Part shown: piece by piece, positions 59,601 through 63,912 of the stretch | Layout: every line of letters begins with the position of its first letter | How positions within the stretch are numbered: the first letter of the stretch is position 1 | NCBI GenBank assembly: GCA_015296085.1 | Contig: DVDT01000033.1 | Location: 1 to 64,000 of the forward strand | Source of the DNA: Trichormus sp. M33_DOE_039 | GTDB taxonomy: Bacteria; Cyanobacteriota; Cyanobacteriia; Cyanobacteriales; Nostocaceae | Reading direction: 5' to 3' | DNA length: 64,000 nucleotides | Notes under the pieces: model-generated | The model's input: the letters and a program-made list of their open reading frames with translations, nothing else | Database searches by the model: none | Told to the model about the DNA's origin: nothing | Position numbers and translations under genes: made by a program

Positions 59601-61700
59601 GCTGGCGGCCCCTATACCATTGTTGAAGGTGAGGCACTCACACTGAATGCGATCGCGATCGGTACACCCACAACTTATCTCTGGGATATTAATGGTGATG
59701 GGATCTTTACAGATGCGACAGGTCAAAATCCCACTCTGTCATGGACACAACTACAGCAATTAGCAGCCAATCCCATCCAAAATAACGGCACTTACAATGT
59801 CCGCGTGTTAGTCAACTACGGCACAGACCAGCAAGTCACATCGAACCTTGTCACTCTCCGGGTGATTAACACAGCCCCCACAGCCAGCTTAGTTAATAGT
59901 GGTGCAGTCAATGAAGGTAGCACTACCACAGTCTCCTTCATCGACCAATTTGATCCATCCCTCAGTGATACAACAGCTGGTTTCTCCTACAGCTACGACT
60001 TCAACAATGATGGTCAGTTTGAGATCATCAACAGTCGTTCTAGTTCTGTGGTAGTTCCTGACCAATTCCTCAGTGAAAACGGGATTCGCACTATCCGGGG
60101 TGTAATTCAGGATCAGGATGGCGATGCAACGGAATTGTTTACTGAAGTCACAGTATTGGAAGTCTCACCGACATTAATAGTCAGTGGTGCAGATACGGCA
60201 GTAGAGGGAGCATCATACACCCTGAATTTAAGTGCTATTGACCCTGGTAATGACACAGTTAGTCAATGGATTGTCGATTGGAATGATGGCACAGTCGAAA
60301 CTTTTGCTGGGGCCAGCCAATCTCTAACACACCGATTTACTGACAACGGTACACGGGTGATTTTAGTCACGGCCATTGATGAGGATGGAAGTTATACAGC
60401 AACCAAGACGGTGACAGTGAGCAATGCTGCACCACAACTGCAAAACTTGTCAGCGACAACCGCCGTTGAAGGTGGTATTAGCCGCTTGACTGGCAGGATT
60501 GTTGACCTTGGTATTCAAGATAGTTTCGTTCTCATGGTGGATTGGGGTGATGGCTCATCCGAGACATTTAATTTGGCGGCCGGTACTACTGATTTTGATC
60601 TGTCCCATCAGTATGGAGATAATCAAGATTACGTCATTACTGCCATAGCGACTGACAAAGATGGTGCTAGTAATACCGCCACGACTGTAGCGAGGATCAA
60701 TAATGCTGCACCAGCGATCGCAGGTCTGGTATTGGCTAACCCAACTGTACCAGAAAGTGGATTAGTCGTAGTCTCTGGCAGAATTACAGATGCAGGAATT
60801 GGAGATACCCACACTGTAGTGATTGATTGGGGTGATGGTTTCACTTCTGCTGCTACAGTTGATGCCAGCACCCGGACATTCACAGCATCCCGTCGCTACG
60901 TAGATGATAACCCCACTGGCACAGCTGTTGATGACTACACTATTACGGCTACCGTAACTGACGATGATGGTGACAGTGCTACTGCTAGCACGATTGTGAC
61001 TGTGACTAATGTTGCCCCAGTAATTACTTCATTCCAACGCACTGAGACAAAAGTCAATCGCAGCAACTTGGTGACTATTACAGGTGAATTCAATGATTTA
61101 GGACTATCAGATACCCACATTGTGGCGATCGATTGGGGTAACGGTACAACCTCCAACGCGTTAGTTGATGGGGCTACAGGCACATTCACAGCTACCTATG
61201 AATACAAAGTTATTAGTGGGGATGGTAGCCGTAACCCTCTAATTGGTACTAGCGGTAATGACCGAATTTTCGGTGGTCTTAGTGCTAAAACCATCACTGG
61301 TGGTGCTGGTAATGATGAGTTCATTTATACAAACATTCGAGAAGTGGGTCATCGCATTTCTGACTTTACAGTGGGTAGTGACAAAATCAACTTGAGCCAA
61401 TTACTTGATAGCTTGGTAACTGGCGGTTATCAGGGTACAGATGCTATTGCTGATGGTTACGTGCGGCTAGTACAAGGCCCCACTACTAACAGCACCATTA
61501 TCCAAATTGACCGTGATGGTAAATTGGGTTCGGCAATTTTCAGTTCATTCTTAGTCATTGATAATGTTGGTTTGGAGGCTATGAATAATCCCGATAATTT
61601 CATTTATGACGATGTGGATAACTACATTGTGACTATCACCGTTACTGATGATGACGGCGGTAGTGATACTACTAGCAATACTGTTAGTAAACGCATTTAA
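38670..61700 (+). CDS. Giant modular exoprotein (7,676 residues), type I secretion type
   Basis: A single uninterrupted frame of 23 kb, preceded by AAGGA. There is no N-terminal signal peptide. Order by residue: N-terminal RTX-like strands (1-~230); seven ~80-residue modules (~690-1390) and two more (~3190-3270, ~3730-3815); about thirty repeats with a V-N-x-I-x-N-T-x-A-x-I core (~1780-4010); haemagglutinin-like solenoid (~4570-4810); GGGDD/RTX-like stretches (~4815-5400); Gly-rich region (~5637-6007); YVTN-type beta-propeller (~6248-6578); Pro-rich linker (~6735); PKD-like domains (~6784 to the end), with a type I target domain inserted (~7514-7646). It is predicted to be a secreted, Ca2+-binding cell-surface adhesin or matrix protein. 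No type I transporter is encoded nearby. Confidence 0.85.
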   Translation: MEGFIIDLSYLPSFGIDPLNSSPSVSVDPLLHNKMTFMGSDGWDELYLKLNQNNELAYSIDGINFFNDINPVTPQTDVLGSFPGVNIEVNLKGGNDKLYLDNSLVDALKQQGGTLSFDSGDGQDTLFGPSANTTWYITGQNAGNFDVVSFSNVENLTGGTNNEDTFIFSANGGISGTVAGGDGGFDSVVLDGGSFSSVVYNSTNRDSGTINRDGNIITYIGMEPITDNTNTPDRVFTATGVADEVRVYRSAPGKITIESENSTFESVTFNDPSSSLTINTELNSVGSDEYVHIEALDNFNADLIINGGLGPETVVFKGNLNLNGKKLEVTADTIEVSEDVIISTRQITSGGDPETAASIGNSGKITFNATGEPSFIFGGGTRGIEVKSGAKLLAHSTGTFTSGDVSLTADITNLVFNYLVANDIGVMVQNAGVTVEEATIKGNNITLSAKAGDVNLISQLNKELNGNGVFFSGLIQSIVGPLDDFLSLPLSVMVKVADANVTVKGASKIIASGDVDITTEANADATGEAIYYASTGVGIAFSFNFGQTTAKTKIEGSTLIDTSTMNGGNVNVTAKTNNTAAGTARVTQNFGVGPTNPNNVQFAGAVDVTRSFTHAITTKDTEIIAGKSVTIKAEAKYKDKSNVETASYYDGKAGITVSVGVSESDVKATVDGKITAETASDPASQVPVKLTFNPFTRLNFADDTISFVDANGQAITHNLETRDSVVYSSGVGSPIPGLEDNTSYSVIKVDEYKIRIASSKTDAQNNLYIRFGDYPTIETGKLKRQITNVDTANDSINFGVAHGLNTGDIVRFNPVSDKPIVGLNNAIAQTYYVIKVSDTEIKLARNLQDATATAPVDIDLELDPLVDWTSLTTDLPTLSNTNLNLPITKVDETDNYIEFDFDVQAYNNQLVTFAGVPGKRIGGLVDGESYLTVVDGNNPNRLSLKTQGGQDVDLNLDFQFIRANSQSITPNGVEAAGNNIIFDSAPALANGEALTYQGALGLTLIGLVENQTYYALVNPYDNLTIRLTQSSADANTAQIAGQTAYNDSYDSIKQQALQGTIAPEYQTVYDDAYEQAINNGQDEAAAKLAGAIAVADATATVLGADWFWAGSGTASSGVEPPTGGTAVTLDAANDTLTFSFAHGFELGDAVVYNGVSSGSINNLEIGRIYYILPDANNANRLQLAATREDAIFGRAIDIGGVTNTDLFLARTTFVTGSITVEEASDKLVFDTPQTFQRGDRVVYRGAVGGTINGLTEGQVYYVIPDTQNAAKIQLADSYANAQTGAAIDLDGITTPTAIFFTKEPLAVTIDSQNHTITKASSWPYNQNERVIYRGTGGESIIPELTIGETYYIIAGTNPNQIQLAAAENGPAIAITSASNETTLWLEKPREDQRPYRDTRQSLVIDFELNDQILIGTTHSFDPGAKGITISATLDPENNGKTKSGIGSEPKIKDFLTKGELLGAGGGILSNLANLRPSVFFGKDITTKDSNPNKNPASDNIKNNLPQGSTTPQFEVAGSAVFHFTFNEVLAEVGPNAILNSYGDVAVNATLTHKTQQNVEATISRADNATPDTSISVGLVIGAYQNKAQALVRGKNNISSQDTTGPGAVINAKKTLSVTSNISYPWVFPIRDPNTAATDAKNFFGSDPVGRFASFLDGKLGLTGLLFNSWVRTTNKSSSTNASTTDFAVGLSLAGLGYTNITEAMIESGAKINQDIGFRGADQAVAVTADTKYELVHHTGNFDIDLSPEGFLKGRRKSSLSYLYNPSGTQSGGTGIGGAVHVLVVDNTTKAKIEDDVQIYFAKAFDQTAKTGGLKVTANTAILNIALGQSGSAAKTFGFAGMINVDTIFSETVAQIEGGSIITSAAVAGTDIYVDATDTTVMVNLAGSTMKGEHAGFGFTGTVNVLNRETYAVIGALPTETQRVSTIDIGGELQVKAFNTGALISASFAAAIVAPGAASPPAPSNNKANNAVQQANQAAPSGDAANQGTYGLGISADAALNEVVKDFAYAVINEEAKTNGGKNIRAKKITVTADNDTGLGAFAGAVASAKSVGGGDVAIAGSFTQNTLIGETKAYINDAVIETENLTVEATRTGAIASLTAGASVAPGVLANSVAGSVSVNVITNTTTAYLGGLTAMLIGDAKVNARDETLIVSVAGAVGFGGKTGVGAAIAVNVIDNTTKAYVEDSTITQQGGKFEVTSSIDNPGPGNAKIVAITGSVGVSSQGSGLAGMIGVNVIVDHAEAYITNTTFTNPTGTSLSVTAEDNSWIFGIGGAVGAAGQGVGLGAAVGYNGIHSTVLAYLDNADIGTATQAYNGSVLVKADNRAVIGSGTVGAAGSKDTTIAGNVSVNVITNTTEAYIQGGSNVYAKGAIAVKAKDDSTVGSVSGSLAVGGQGVAIGAALSSQVITNTVKANIDSSTVHSTASTLEVTADSSSLLIAVALAGSGGQGFAGAGSVTINLIKNNIEASITGDTDLNDDGTKDKSNVNAQQSIRVAAADSSRMIVISGAVGVSTNSSAIGGSVSTNNLLNTTTAKIDNSIVTSVLGQIEVKSGFEIPSDAPPTSINLGTTTVAVPEIPSEVTSQVVSVSIGVGVANWTAIAGSVPINIIKNTFAAKIKDSQVTAAGDIIVHAVDNATVGSGAGGLSLGQTSAGAALGSSDIINEITATIENSTVTTTGGNVDVLALSKADITTVSLGGAAAGGFSLGGSVSVNVVKNTIDAHISGSTVTASKTVSVVAKDETQINSGSGGIALSAGTTVGAAIANNDIINTTKAYIDNSSVTSATGDVRVQALSTSDIYAAALGGSPSLGVSISGSIVVNVIKNTTEAYITGDAGDRIVADGNVIVEAYDDVKIGTGTGAFGGGGTSSFGVSNSTIVTDNQTTAKIGENVTVIGRGNRATFAIFTGKKDSNLALAGQAQTEVVRGVSVTATSAEDILSLAVAGQGSKGVGVAGSAPVTVLKEVTTASIGHGAKINIETGVTANPGQSVNVKAVDYTRLIDTAGGIGGGGTTGIGAGIGVDNITKDTQAYIGNAQVQAAGDVKVQALSEETIISVSIAGGGGATAGIAGAAGIHVINNTTRAFIGDDPKDQVTPSGKATINADGSVLVAAEDHTDITTIAGSITGGGTAAIGAAVSVPVITKTTESFIGSQAEVTAKGFGSGITVNTGNFDTNSNLGILNADDPLLPAIASVTFNPATAVNNNNNTITLNTDLQTGQAVIYDNGGGNSIGSLVKGDTYYVIKDATNRIKLASSQANAAAGIAIDIDPTTATGTAHTLTAIPSRTATAQKQEGYRGVAVTAINSDKLLGVTVSGGGSGSVAVNIGGSVNVLTNNTSAYIGDGAKVTASNVFNVPNQEPSILVAAGNDFHHLGIVVAVAGAGAVAVVPGADVLVVNNNTLAYVGDQAELTADRDIYVKAIASEDILNVVAGAAGAGTVAVGGAVSVISLNNTTYAYIGDNNAQDQQGAKATAGGNILVAADDTTTMTTGTGGLGVGIGVAGIGGSVGVSVIKKDTQAFVGHFSQIDAQGNNAALSNGVYNGGISNGGFTTQTGFKGLDVQASSQEKIISIIVAAGAGKFLGLAGAVTVEDIASNTVAYIGASATVNTAQSVNVSAVNKATFEAKALGFAGGKVGISGSVDVGNVNNNTNAFIGTGAVVTASQSVDVNALSYKNINSLTISGSVGLGALTGAISVWSFGTALDSQGGLSSDALQKLTETLTEAANVSSAFGSTIQRNFDVSQAVDYTTDTITFQSAPGFATGDAVVYRKDANSAGSIGNLVDGGVYYVILKANNQIQLAATEADAQQGLAINLTSAANVTGTHQLTLNLTTTSVALSGSGSPTGARLGTVAWIDGVVTAGDDVNVRAHEELILNNTAGSGAAGLVGLGGSVVVANIKSVTDAALGGNARVAAGTQTGDNVLVSAKFTESLKGFAVGGRVGAVSLGAQVVILTDNSEQKAYVDTGAEILQADEVKITATSDRKVSAENFGLDIGGLAAGAAIARVNIGGETSAYIGDGTSGFNVQMGQADGPKIGSLTVTADSKIRPLDNQSMAKTQAVAAGIGSGTGNDAKATLNAKVNALIGNAASIYSTGDVKVNAVSTTKATVNTDGFTVAGIAVGVSLSEVSITPVITASVGEDVVINAGGNFQLIADSTNTADADSKNTGGGGVPIYRSNSTININDKTTASVGNRSAIAAGNNLEVTAKMSTTANSPEAKAEAGGLGADTRTEITTTLIDETKTNIGNAVNLSAKVVTLEAVVTKIDLTPTATAISYVIGATSNATSTLTTTSKAQVDIAAQAKIKGTDQVKISARHDELKTNSKTSATTEGLGADTNSTATTSQTTTTNVNTGTGSEIATRSLLVEANTPLTISSAATPEQNGAVIETGEATGNRTLSLNRTIDFNSKIIMLGAPSPTLEIDANGNLVRQVNVSVQQTPTEIVVDDITNTNTLAGTITFSMQESVYDSTAPVTITDVAVIKGNATVEFITGFERVDIINRSAKNLKINDIDVLNTSGQLDTNITVNVRNKTGFNYTTTTNPGNTAITITNIGNADIRLNGFIDNPFGTTQILNNGGNLFASDSAAKIETTALTLQADNGSIGTASNRIQTQSSTLSAIARNNIFINEFADDLTINQVTSSNGNVDLQAQGSILDGNDTATADITAQQIKLNALNGSIGSDANILEVNATATTAGLTALAQQNIMISDIEGGLSINDVTSIAGNVHLTLPDLASQGQDLVLGNSGKILASRGSVNLQAGDNVTFAASSKVTAQSSVNITGDWGSADLEGTVIELNGEIAASSVQITGEVDGDVITLRNVNTGVTTTIETGGGDDRIYIGSQATPQTNTDGLLDNIRGQVIIRGGTGTDRIELDDSADTKINTGIITNNRVTGFGMSLGIQYADIEAMQISLGKNANTVNIQSTQDNTATLVNIGAGNNIINVGNTNNQVNEINGLLEIRGGTGTDTLNINDTGDTTTNAGIIDSKRITGLGMGSTDQTASNLERGIVYSGLEGVQINLGNSDDEFTVNAIDTETTINTGAGDDSITVGNELPRIAARLLVQGGLGADTLVVNSNIASDLTLNRGVLTGSDVPGRIDFEEIAALTITQSESNDQFTLLDTTTPLTLNTGGGSDQVTVVNTTAAVNLKLGDGDDQVTVLNANTALAINGEGSGVDRLIIDRSSQTAAAIGGLLRDDTQANTGVIENLTLGDVSFSAIEQVEMKLGTGNDDLTIDTTLTNTIVTVKGGDGDDAITVRSIGSPETNIFGELGVDTVTVIIDGVPTDNQFTSLKLDVETLVVDNSSNTSQSVDWTLRNGEILEAKLTSSTSPISVINTEGAELTRIIGGTQADTLNVVSETANNIEGLIDGDRVELKSGLNVLQPADFETFRNYDAVIDFDKLQGAVTSYTEEGFQLASTRTFTFPFGPITIPVPIQRDDTISPAAKAETTNDRFTLTSATGGSFALYSLSLAAPTTQSVTFTGTTMNGATVTQVVSVEGNAGFQTFNFPTSFGVLKSLSWQPGTTLIDNIVAREQFANITPTTTTTSIPTLNLSGDILFDTDNLLIYVDSDENGTYERVIRNNDSIDGMRLLTSVVNSNIAQFRFGGNINFADNTSVIGNSIVSGFGSRGLSLLAGNDVNVGAGVTFNFSANGTIGGVGGGNGAGAGGQGGDGLFTRGLPGWNTSGFTTGGGGGAGNKNRTNGANGTTYPGTGSGGGGGGGGHTNEGRGSTGNLGVAGSNGGTGSASFGGFGNVGGTGINGGVAGTRGGQGQIGSPGSGGTGGAGGDYNNFQPSGQWPGRGGEGGDTGDRGFDGDNGTNGLDGLFLLAQNGGNGGNAGNGSNTGSGLSISGGGGGGSGGGGASGYGGTGGGGGGGGGGGGGGGGNDGGNTIFGSGGAGGGGGGRGGDGGYGGDGGDGGNGGLGGGGGGAFEILALGRITSSSNNFEARGGDGTDGQNGQPGQSGEAGQSGYSGQNGGRGGGSLSGGGGGNGGRGGNGGRGGVGGRGGNGGEGGGGAGGTVKFYATTLNTSGAAINTTGGTGSQIAGNGRLIIGSNTYTGSLPGTRTATTTSFFTGQRADNPFISDFFTTDKQITPFIAGLTGGANTYGLLAGIDGRNLGINTSANPDALVAVYRLDLGPSGFNQNYGTFDINGTQNADFDMLLFVNLTDSVLTNPTLGILPTTLTSNFTQSLLTAGFRTDTTFGGSGQAQVLTALNPGAVWATLIPGDGVKVNAAISGSTTSISNTTLIDGQIAYIRAARPDLTVIPNLTGLQSITVSPDGQQVYGVNPTQNALVAVNANDLTQRQLFKDGLEGVNGLAGATDLTISRDGNHVYVTSPGDRILSVFQRNSTNGNLSLVQAIATSGRSLESVAISNDGNRVYAAGTNGILAFNRNTTTGGLTTAQTSLSLGGVSNFSNIAVSNNGSVLYAVSRNSDSLLIVNASNLSVIQNISGAANGLDGAKGLAISSDDRFVYVTGQDGNTLSVFQRDTTAQTLTLVQTFQNGINGVRGLLGASDVTVTPDGRYVMVSGTDSNAVAVFEQDTSNGKLQFVQLLRNNVGSAAGLQTPTTIATNASGTKTFVSSLGITGSSGGLAVFDTNTLLPEPTTILTTFDNIEALGVSTASGEDIITLRQAPSPEVVTTTINTGDGDDSVILQALSSATVVNLGIGNDTAQLRADTPSSNLIVRGESGDDSINIERVGTSSRTEVFGGDGRDTVRVSGANLPTSATTIAHGDDPNNLPQTQGDRLIFDPQNPTPNTPNYTPAPPTPGAGNVNVNGRGVLQYDTFEGNVIVIAAPIITFSGQPYQINEGQSVTLRANVTPLGQGNTLSGPVIWDINGDGSFGEISGATLTLSWAQLVDLGLADNGTYQIGVRATNTDGFSSDAFTNLTINNTPPSIQVNGVNEVAVGSPYTINFSATDPGNDRVFEWRIDWGDGTPVEIFGSNTTSATHIYTNPGKTQIVVGAVDEDSAPNATFAAPKTISITVSANQVNAGGPYTIVEGEALTLNAIAIGTPTTYLWDINGDGIFTDATGQNPTLSWTQLQQLAANPIQNNGTYNVRVLVNYGTDQQVTSNLVTLRVINTAPTASLVNSGAVNEGSTTTVSFIDQFDPSLSDTTAGFSYSYDFNNDGQFEIINSRSSSVVVPDQFLSENGIRTIRGVIQDQDGDATELFTEVTVLEVSPTLIVSGADTAVEGASYTLNLSAIDPGNDTVSQWIVDWNDGTVETFAGASQSLTHRFTDNGTRVILVTAIDEDGSYTATKTVTVSNAAPQLQNLSATTAVEGGISRLTGRIVDLGIQDSFVLMVDWGDGSSETFNLAAGTTDFDLSHQYGDNQDYVITAIATDKDGASNTATTVARINNAAPAIAGLVLANPTVPESGLVVVSGRITDAGIGDTHTVVIDWGDGFTSAATVDASTRTFTASRRYVDDNPTGTAVDDYTITATVTDDDGDSATASTIVTVTNVAPVITSFQRTETKVNRSNLVTITGEFNDLGLSDTHIVAIDWGNGTTSNALVDGATGTFTATYEYKVISGDGSRNPLIGTSGNDRIFGGLSAKTITGGAGNDEFIYTNIREVGHRISDFTVGSDKINLSQLLDSLVTGGYQGTDAIADGYVRLVQGPTTNSTIIQIDRDGKLGSAIFSSFLVIDNVGLEAMNNPDNFIYDDVDNYIVTITVTDDDGGSDTTSNTVSKRI
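40729..42830 (+). repeat. Seven tandem ~80-residue modules in the giant protein
   Basis: Each module reads as D...DTI.F...H....GD.VVY......I.GL..G..YYVI......I.LA.S..DA..G.AIDL. The seven copies here are diverged, and two more occur at ~48230-48500 and ~49860-50120. Between modules 4 and 5 (~41770-41990) is an Ala/Gln-rich helical insert (YNDSYDSIKQQAL, DDAYEQAINNGQDEAAAKL). I know no confident family name for the module. Confidence 0.6.
44000..50700 (+). repeat. About thirty VNxIxNTTxAxI repeats in the giant protein
   Basis: Units of ~65-85 residues have two conserved strands: G.V.VNVI.NTT.AYI.. and a companion V.V.A...... pattern. Examples are SVSVNVITNTTTAYL near 45010, AIAVNVIDNTTKAYV near 45175 and SIVVNVIKNTTEAYI near 47100. 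Some adjacent units alternate between VNVIKNT and SSDIINE types. The regular spacing and Asn ladder suggest a long right-handed beta-solenoid stalk. Confidence 0.65.
55582..56690 (+). repeat. Glycine-rich region of the giant protein
   Basis: ~370 residues, over half glycine. Many stretches have glycine at every third place (GGDGGYGGDGGDGGNGG; GGNGGRGGNGGRGGVGG), and one reads as consecutive Gly-X-Y triplets (GTDGQNGQPGQSGEAGQSG) like collagen. Short ordinary strands (AFEILALGRITSSSNNFEA) interrupt it. Poly-glycine-II-type helices packed between solenoid strands would fit. Confidence 0.7.
61207..61610 (+). other. Type I secretion target domain inserted in the last PKD domain
   Basis: The PKD strand TFTATYEY is broken by GTSGNDRIFGG and TGGAGNDEFIY (RTX nonapeptide style), then HRISDFTVGSDKINLSQLL and TIIQIDRDGKLGSAIF, the shape of VCA0849-type C-terminal target domains. 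The PKD strand then resumes with DDVDNYIVTITVTDDDGGSDT. The preceding PKD domain has the same two segments joined directly by a short loop, which shows that this is an insertion. Confidence 0.7.
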
Positions 61701-61702
61701 TC

Positions 61703-61729
61703 ATTTTGGTTTGGTTACTCTACCAAAAT
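61703..61729 (+). terminator. Hairpin directly after the giant gene
   Basis: ATTTTGGT and ACCAAAAT form a perfect 8-bp stem with an 11-nt loop, 2 bp after the stop. There is no T-run downstream. The rest of the spacer to 61955 shows nothing else recognisable. Confidence 0.4.
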
Positions 61730-61955
61730 CTGATTGATTGTGTTTACATGAGAAATGGGCTAATAGTTTAGCCCACTGAGTGACTAACGAAAACAAGACT
61801 CTATGTTAGTGTTCTCAATACCAAACTCATTATTCGTATGATCCAACATTTTCATGATTGATCACGCGAATAGTGAAACTCAAATTCCAGATCAAACTAG
61901 ATGGAATAGTCTTCGTTTTGTGAATTCAAAAACTTTTCAAGCACTAAAATAATCT

Positions 61956-62588
61956 ATGTTTCTTTCTTACAAAAATTCAATTTTTACCGCAGGTATAGCT
62001 AGTTTATTGAGTCTTGGTAATTGGATGCTGGCTAGTCCTAGCTATGCTATCACTCTTGATTTGACTACTTGGGATAAAATTGGTGATGTTCAACTAATAA
62101 CATCAGATCAAGCTCAGGCTAGTTCGGGTACTATTGATACAGTTTTTACTAGTGGTGGTAATGGCTCTCTAGAAGATTTCTTGGGTATTGATGCTGGTAG
62201 TCTCAATAGCCTTGCTCCAGAGTCTTTGTTTGGTGCTACCCAAGGTTCTGCAATCAAGACCTTGCTGACCAATGTACAAGTTGGTGATACTTTCAGTTTT
62301 AACTGGAATCTTCAACCCGGAAGTGATAGTGTTGACAAAGCTTTTGTAACAATTAATAATCAAATTTTTTCTCTCGATGGAGATCCTCTATTTAATTATT
62401 CCTTTTTAGCTGCTGGTAATTACATCGTTGGTATTGGTATTGTCGATATAGATGATGCTGCTGGAGAATCGCAATTGATAGTTCGTACTGCTAAATTACA
62501 AGCAGTTCCCGAACCATTAACTATTCTGGGCGTATTTACAGGGATAAGTTGTGGTTTGGTGATGCGATTTCGGTTTAGTAAAAAATAG
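61956..62588 (+). CDS. PEP-CTERM exported protein
   Basis: A secreted protein of 210 residues. The N-terminal signal peptide ends around SPSYA. The C terminus has VPEP, a hydrophobic helix (LTILGVFTGISCGLVMRF) and a basic end RFSKK, the classic PEP-CTERM sorting signal recognised by exosortase. The mature part is Ser/Asp-rich beta sequence (TFSFNWNLQPGSDSVDKAFV). Such proteins are usually linked to exopolysaccharide or sheath. It lies 256 bp after the giant gene on the same strand; a shared role at the cell surface is inference. Confidence 0.85.
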   Translation: MFLSYKNSIFTAGIASLLSLGNWMLASPSYAITLDLTTWDKIGDVQLITSDQAQASSGTIDTVFTSGGNGSLEDFLGIDAGSLNSLAPESLFGATQGSAIKTLLTNVQVGDTFSFNWNLQPGSDSVDKAFVTINNQIFSLDGDPLFNYSFLAAGNYIVGIGIVDIDDAAGESQLIVRTAKLQAVPEPLTILGVFTGISCGLVMRFRFSKK

Positions 62589-62663
62589 ACTGGACTGGGA
62601 AATAAAAAGGTTGGTGGCGGTTAAAAAGTAAAAGAGATAATAGAATGCTTTGGTGCAATTTTA

Positions 62664-62690
62664 ACGTAAGTCTCCAATGGAGACTCACGT
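62664..62690 (+). terminator. Terminator-like hairpin after the PEP-CTERM gene
   Basis: ACGT-A-AGTCTCCA and TGGAGACT-C-ACGT pair around a single A, giving a long stem, followed by AATTTTAAGTTT. It is a good candidate for 3'-end formation. Confidence 0.55.
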
Positions 62691-62800
62691 AATTTTAAGT
62701 TTCCTGTTTGTCATGATTGCAAACAGAAGCACAAAAGTGTTACCACAGAACAGCGAAAATAGTTTTTGTTTGAATAAGACTGTCTATTTCTGACTATATC

Positions 62801-63883
62801 TTAACGAACACAAGCTCCAATGCCTATGCGATCGCACAGTATGGAGATTCCTAGAGAAACCATCAAAAGTAAATTGCAGCTAATTAATTTGATTACTAAG
62901 ATTTCAGAGAGATTAAAATTTAATCCTCCAAAAAACTGAGTGCCTAGTTGTAAACAAATCAAACTGAGAATGCCATTAGTACAAAAAATTCCTAGACTAT
63001 ACTGAGATAGGAGTTTTATAGTTATTCTGATCGGTAAAGGTATTTGACTTTCTTCAACAGAACTAAAGCATACAAATATAACTATTGCACTCAATATACA
63101 AGAGAACATTGCATACTCGAAAGGAATAATCTTGCCATCAGTAATTGTTAGTAAATAATTATATTCTGCGATCATAATTAGGCTAGTAGACAACAGCAAA
63201 ACTATTTTCAATATTAAAGATATATGTTTAGATAATGTTATAATTTTTAACCAGTTTTTATAAAAGTAAGACCCTAATACCATATATACAAACCAGTAAA
63301 CAAAAAAAGGACGAGCGGCACTCCGCAAAAATATAATTATATCTGTGCCCAACACTCCTAAGTTAGATACATATATCAAGCTTATAGCAATAAGTTGCAA
63401 TAGTAATATTATAAAAAAAATTTTGTTTTTGCCTAAATAACGATTAAAAATAATAAATATTGGCAGAAATTGTAACATCACCAGAAGGTAATAATAACCC
63501 GGAAATATTTTACCTTGTAAAACCAGTATAATCAGAGATTCAGTTTGATTTCCTTTACCTAAGAATCTCAAGAATATTGCTAAACTACCCCAAAATAATG
63601 TGGGGATGAGCAGACGAATGAAGCGTTTTTTAAATAGGCTGGAGAAAGATACAGTAGAGCTTTTTTCTAAGCTACGTGTTAGTAGGAAAAAAGAAATAGT
63701 GAACAATACTGGTACACAAAATCTTAAAGGTGCGAATAGTATATCCATCCAGTAAGAAGCTGATGGATAAGCAGACTCAGGAACAAAAATACTGTGATAA
63801 GAAACAACAGCAATGATACTTATTGCCTTTAAAAGATCAAGAGAAAAAAGTCTGTCTATTTTTTGAGCAGAATCTTGTGACAC
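62801..63883 (-). CDS. Acyltransferase 3 family membrane protein
   Basis: An integral membrane protein of 360 residues with about ten hydrophobic helices. The N-terminal signature RLFSLDLLKAISIIAVVSYHS contains the catalytic-type His of the OafA/YrhL (Acyl_transf_3) family, and LKKRFIRLLIPTLFWG is also typical. These proteins O-acetylate surface sugars or lipids. The sequence is AT-rich relative to the genes to its left. A gene fragment on the same strand starts beyond the window and ends 30 bp upstream, so the two may be in one polysaccharide-related operon. Confidence 0.8.
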   Translation of the reverse strand: MSQDSAQKIDRLFSLDLLKAISIIAVVSYHSIFVPESAYPSASYWMDILFAPLRFCVPVLFTISFFLLTRSLEKSSTVSFSSLFKKRFIRLLIPTLFWGSLAIFLRFLGKGNQTESLIILVLQGKIFPGYYYLLVMLQFLPIFIIFNRYLGKNKIFFIILLLQLIAISLIYVSNLGVLGTDIIIFLRSAARPFFVYWFVYMVLGSYFYKNWLKIITLSKHISLILKIVLLLSTSLIMIAEYNYLLTITDGKIIPFEYAMFSCILSAIVIFVCFSSVEESQIPLPIRITIKLLSQYSLGIFCTNGILSLICLQLGTQFFGGLNFNLSEILVIKLISCNLLLMVSLGISILCDRIGIGACVR

Positions 63884-63912
63884 AGATGAATCCTTTCGCC
63901 TTTAGTATAAAT

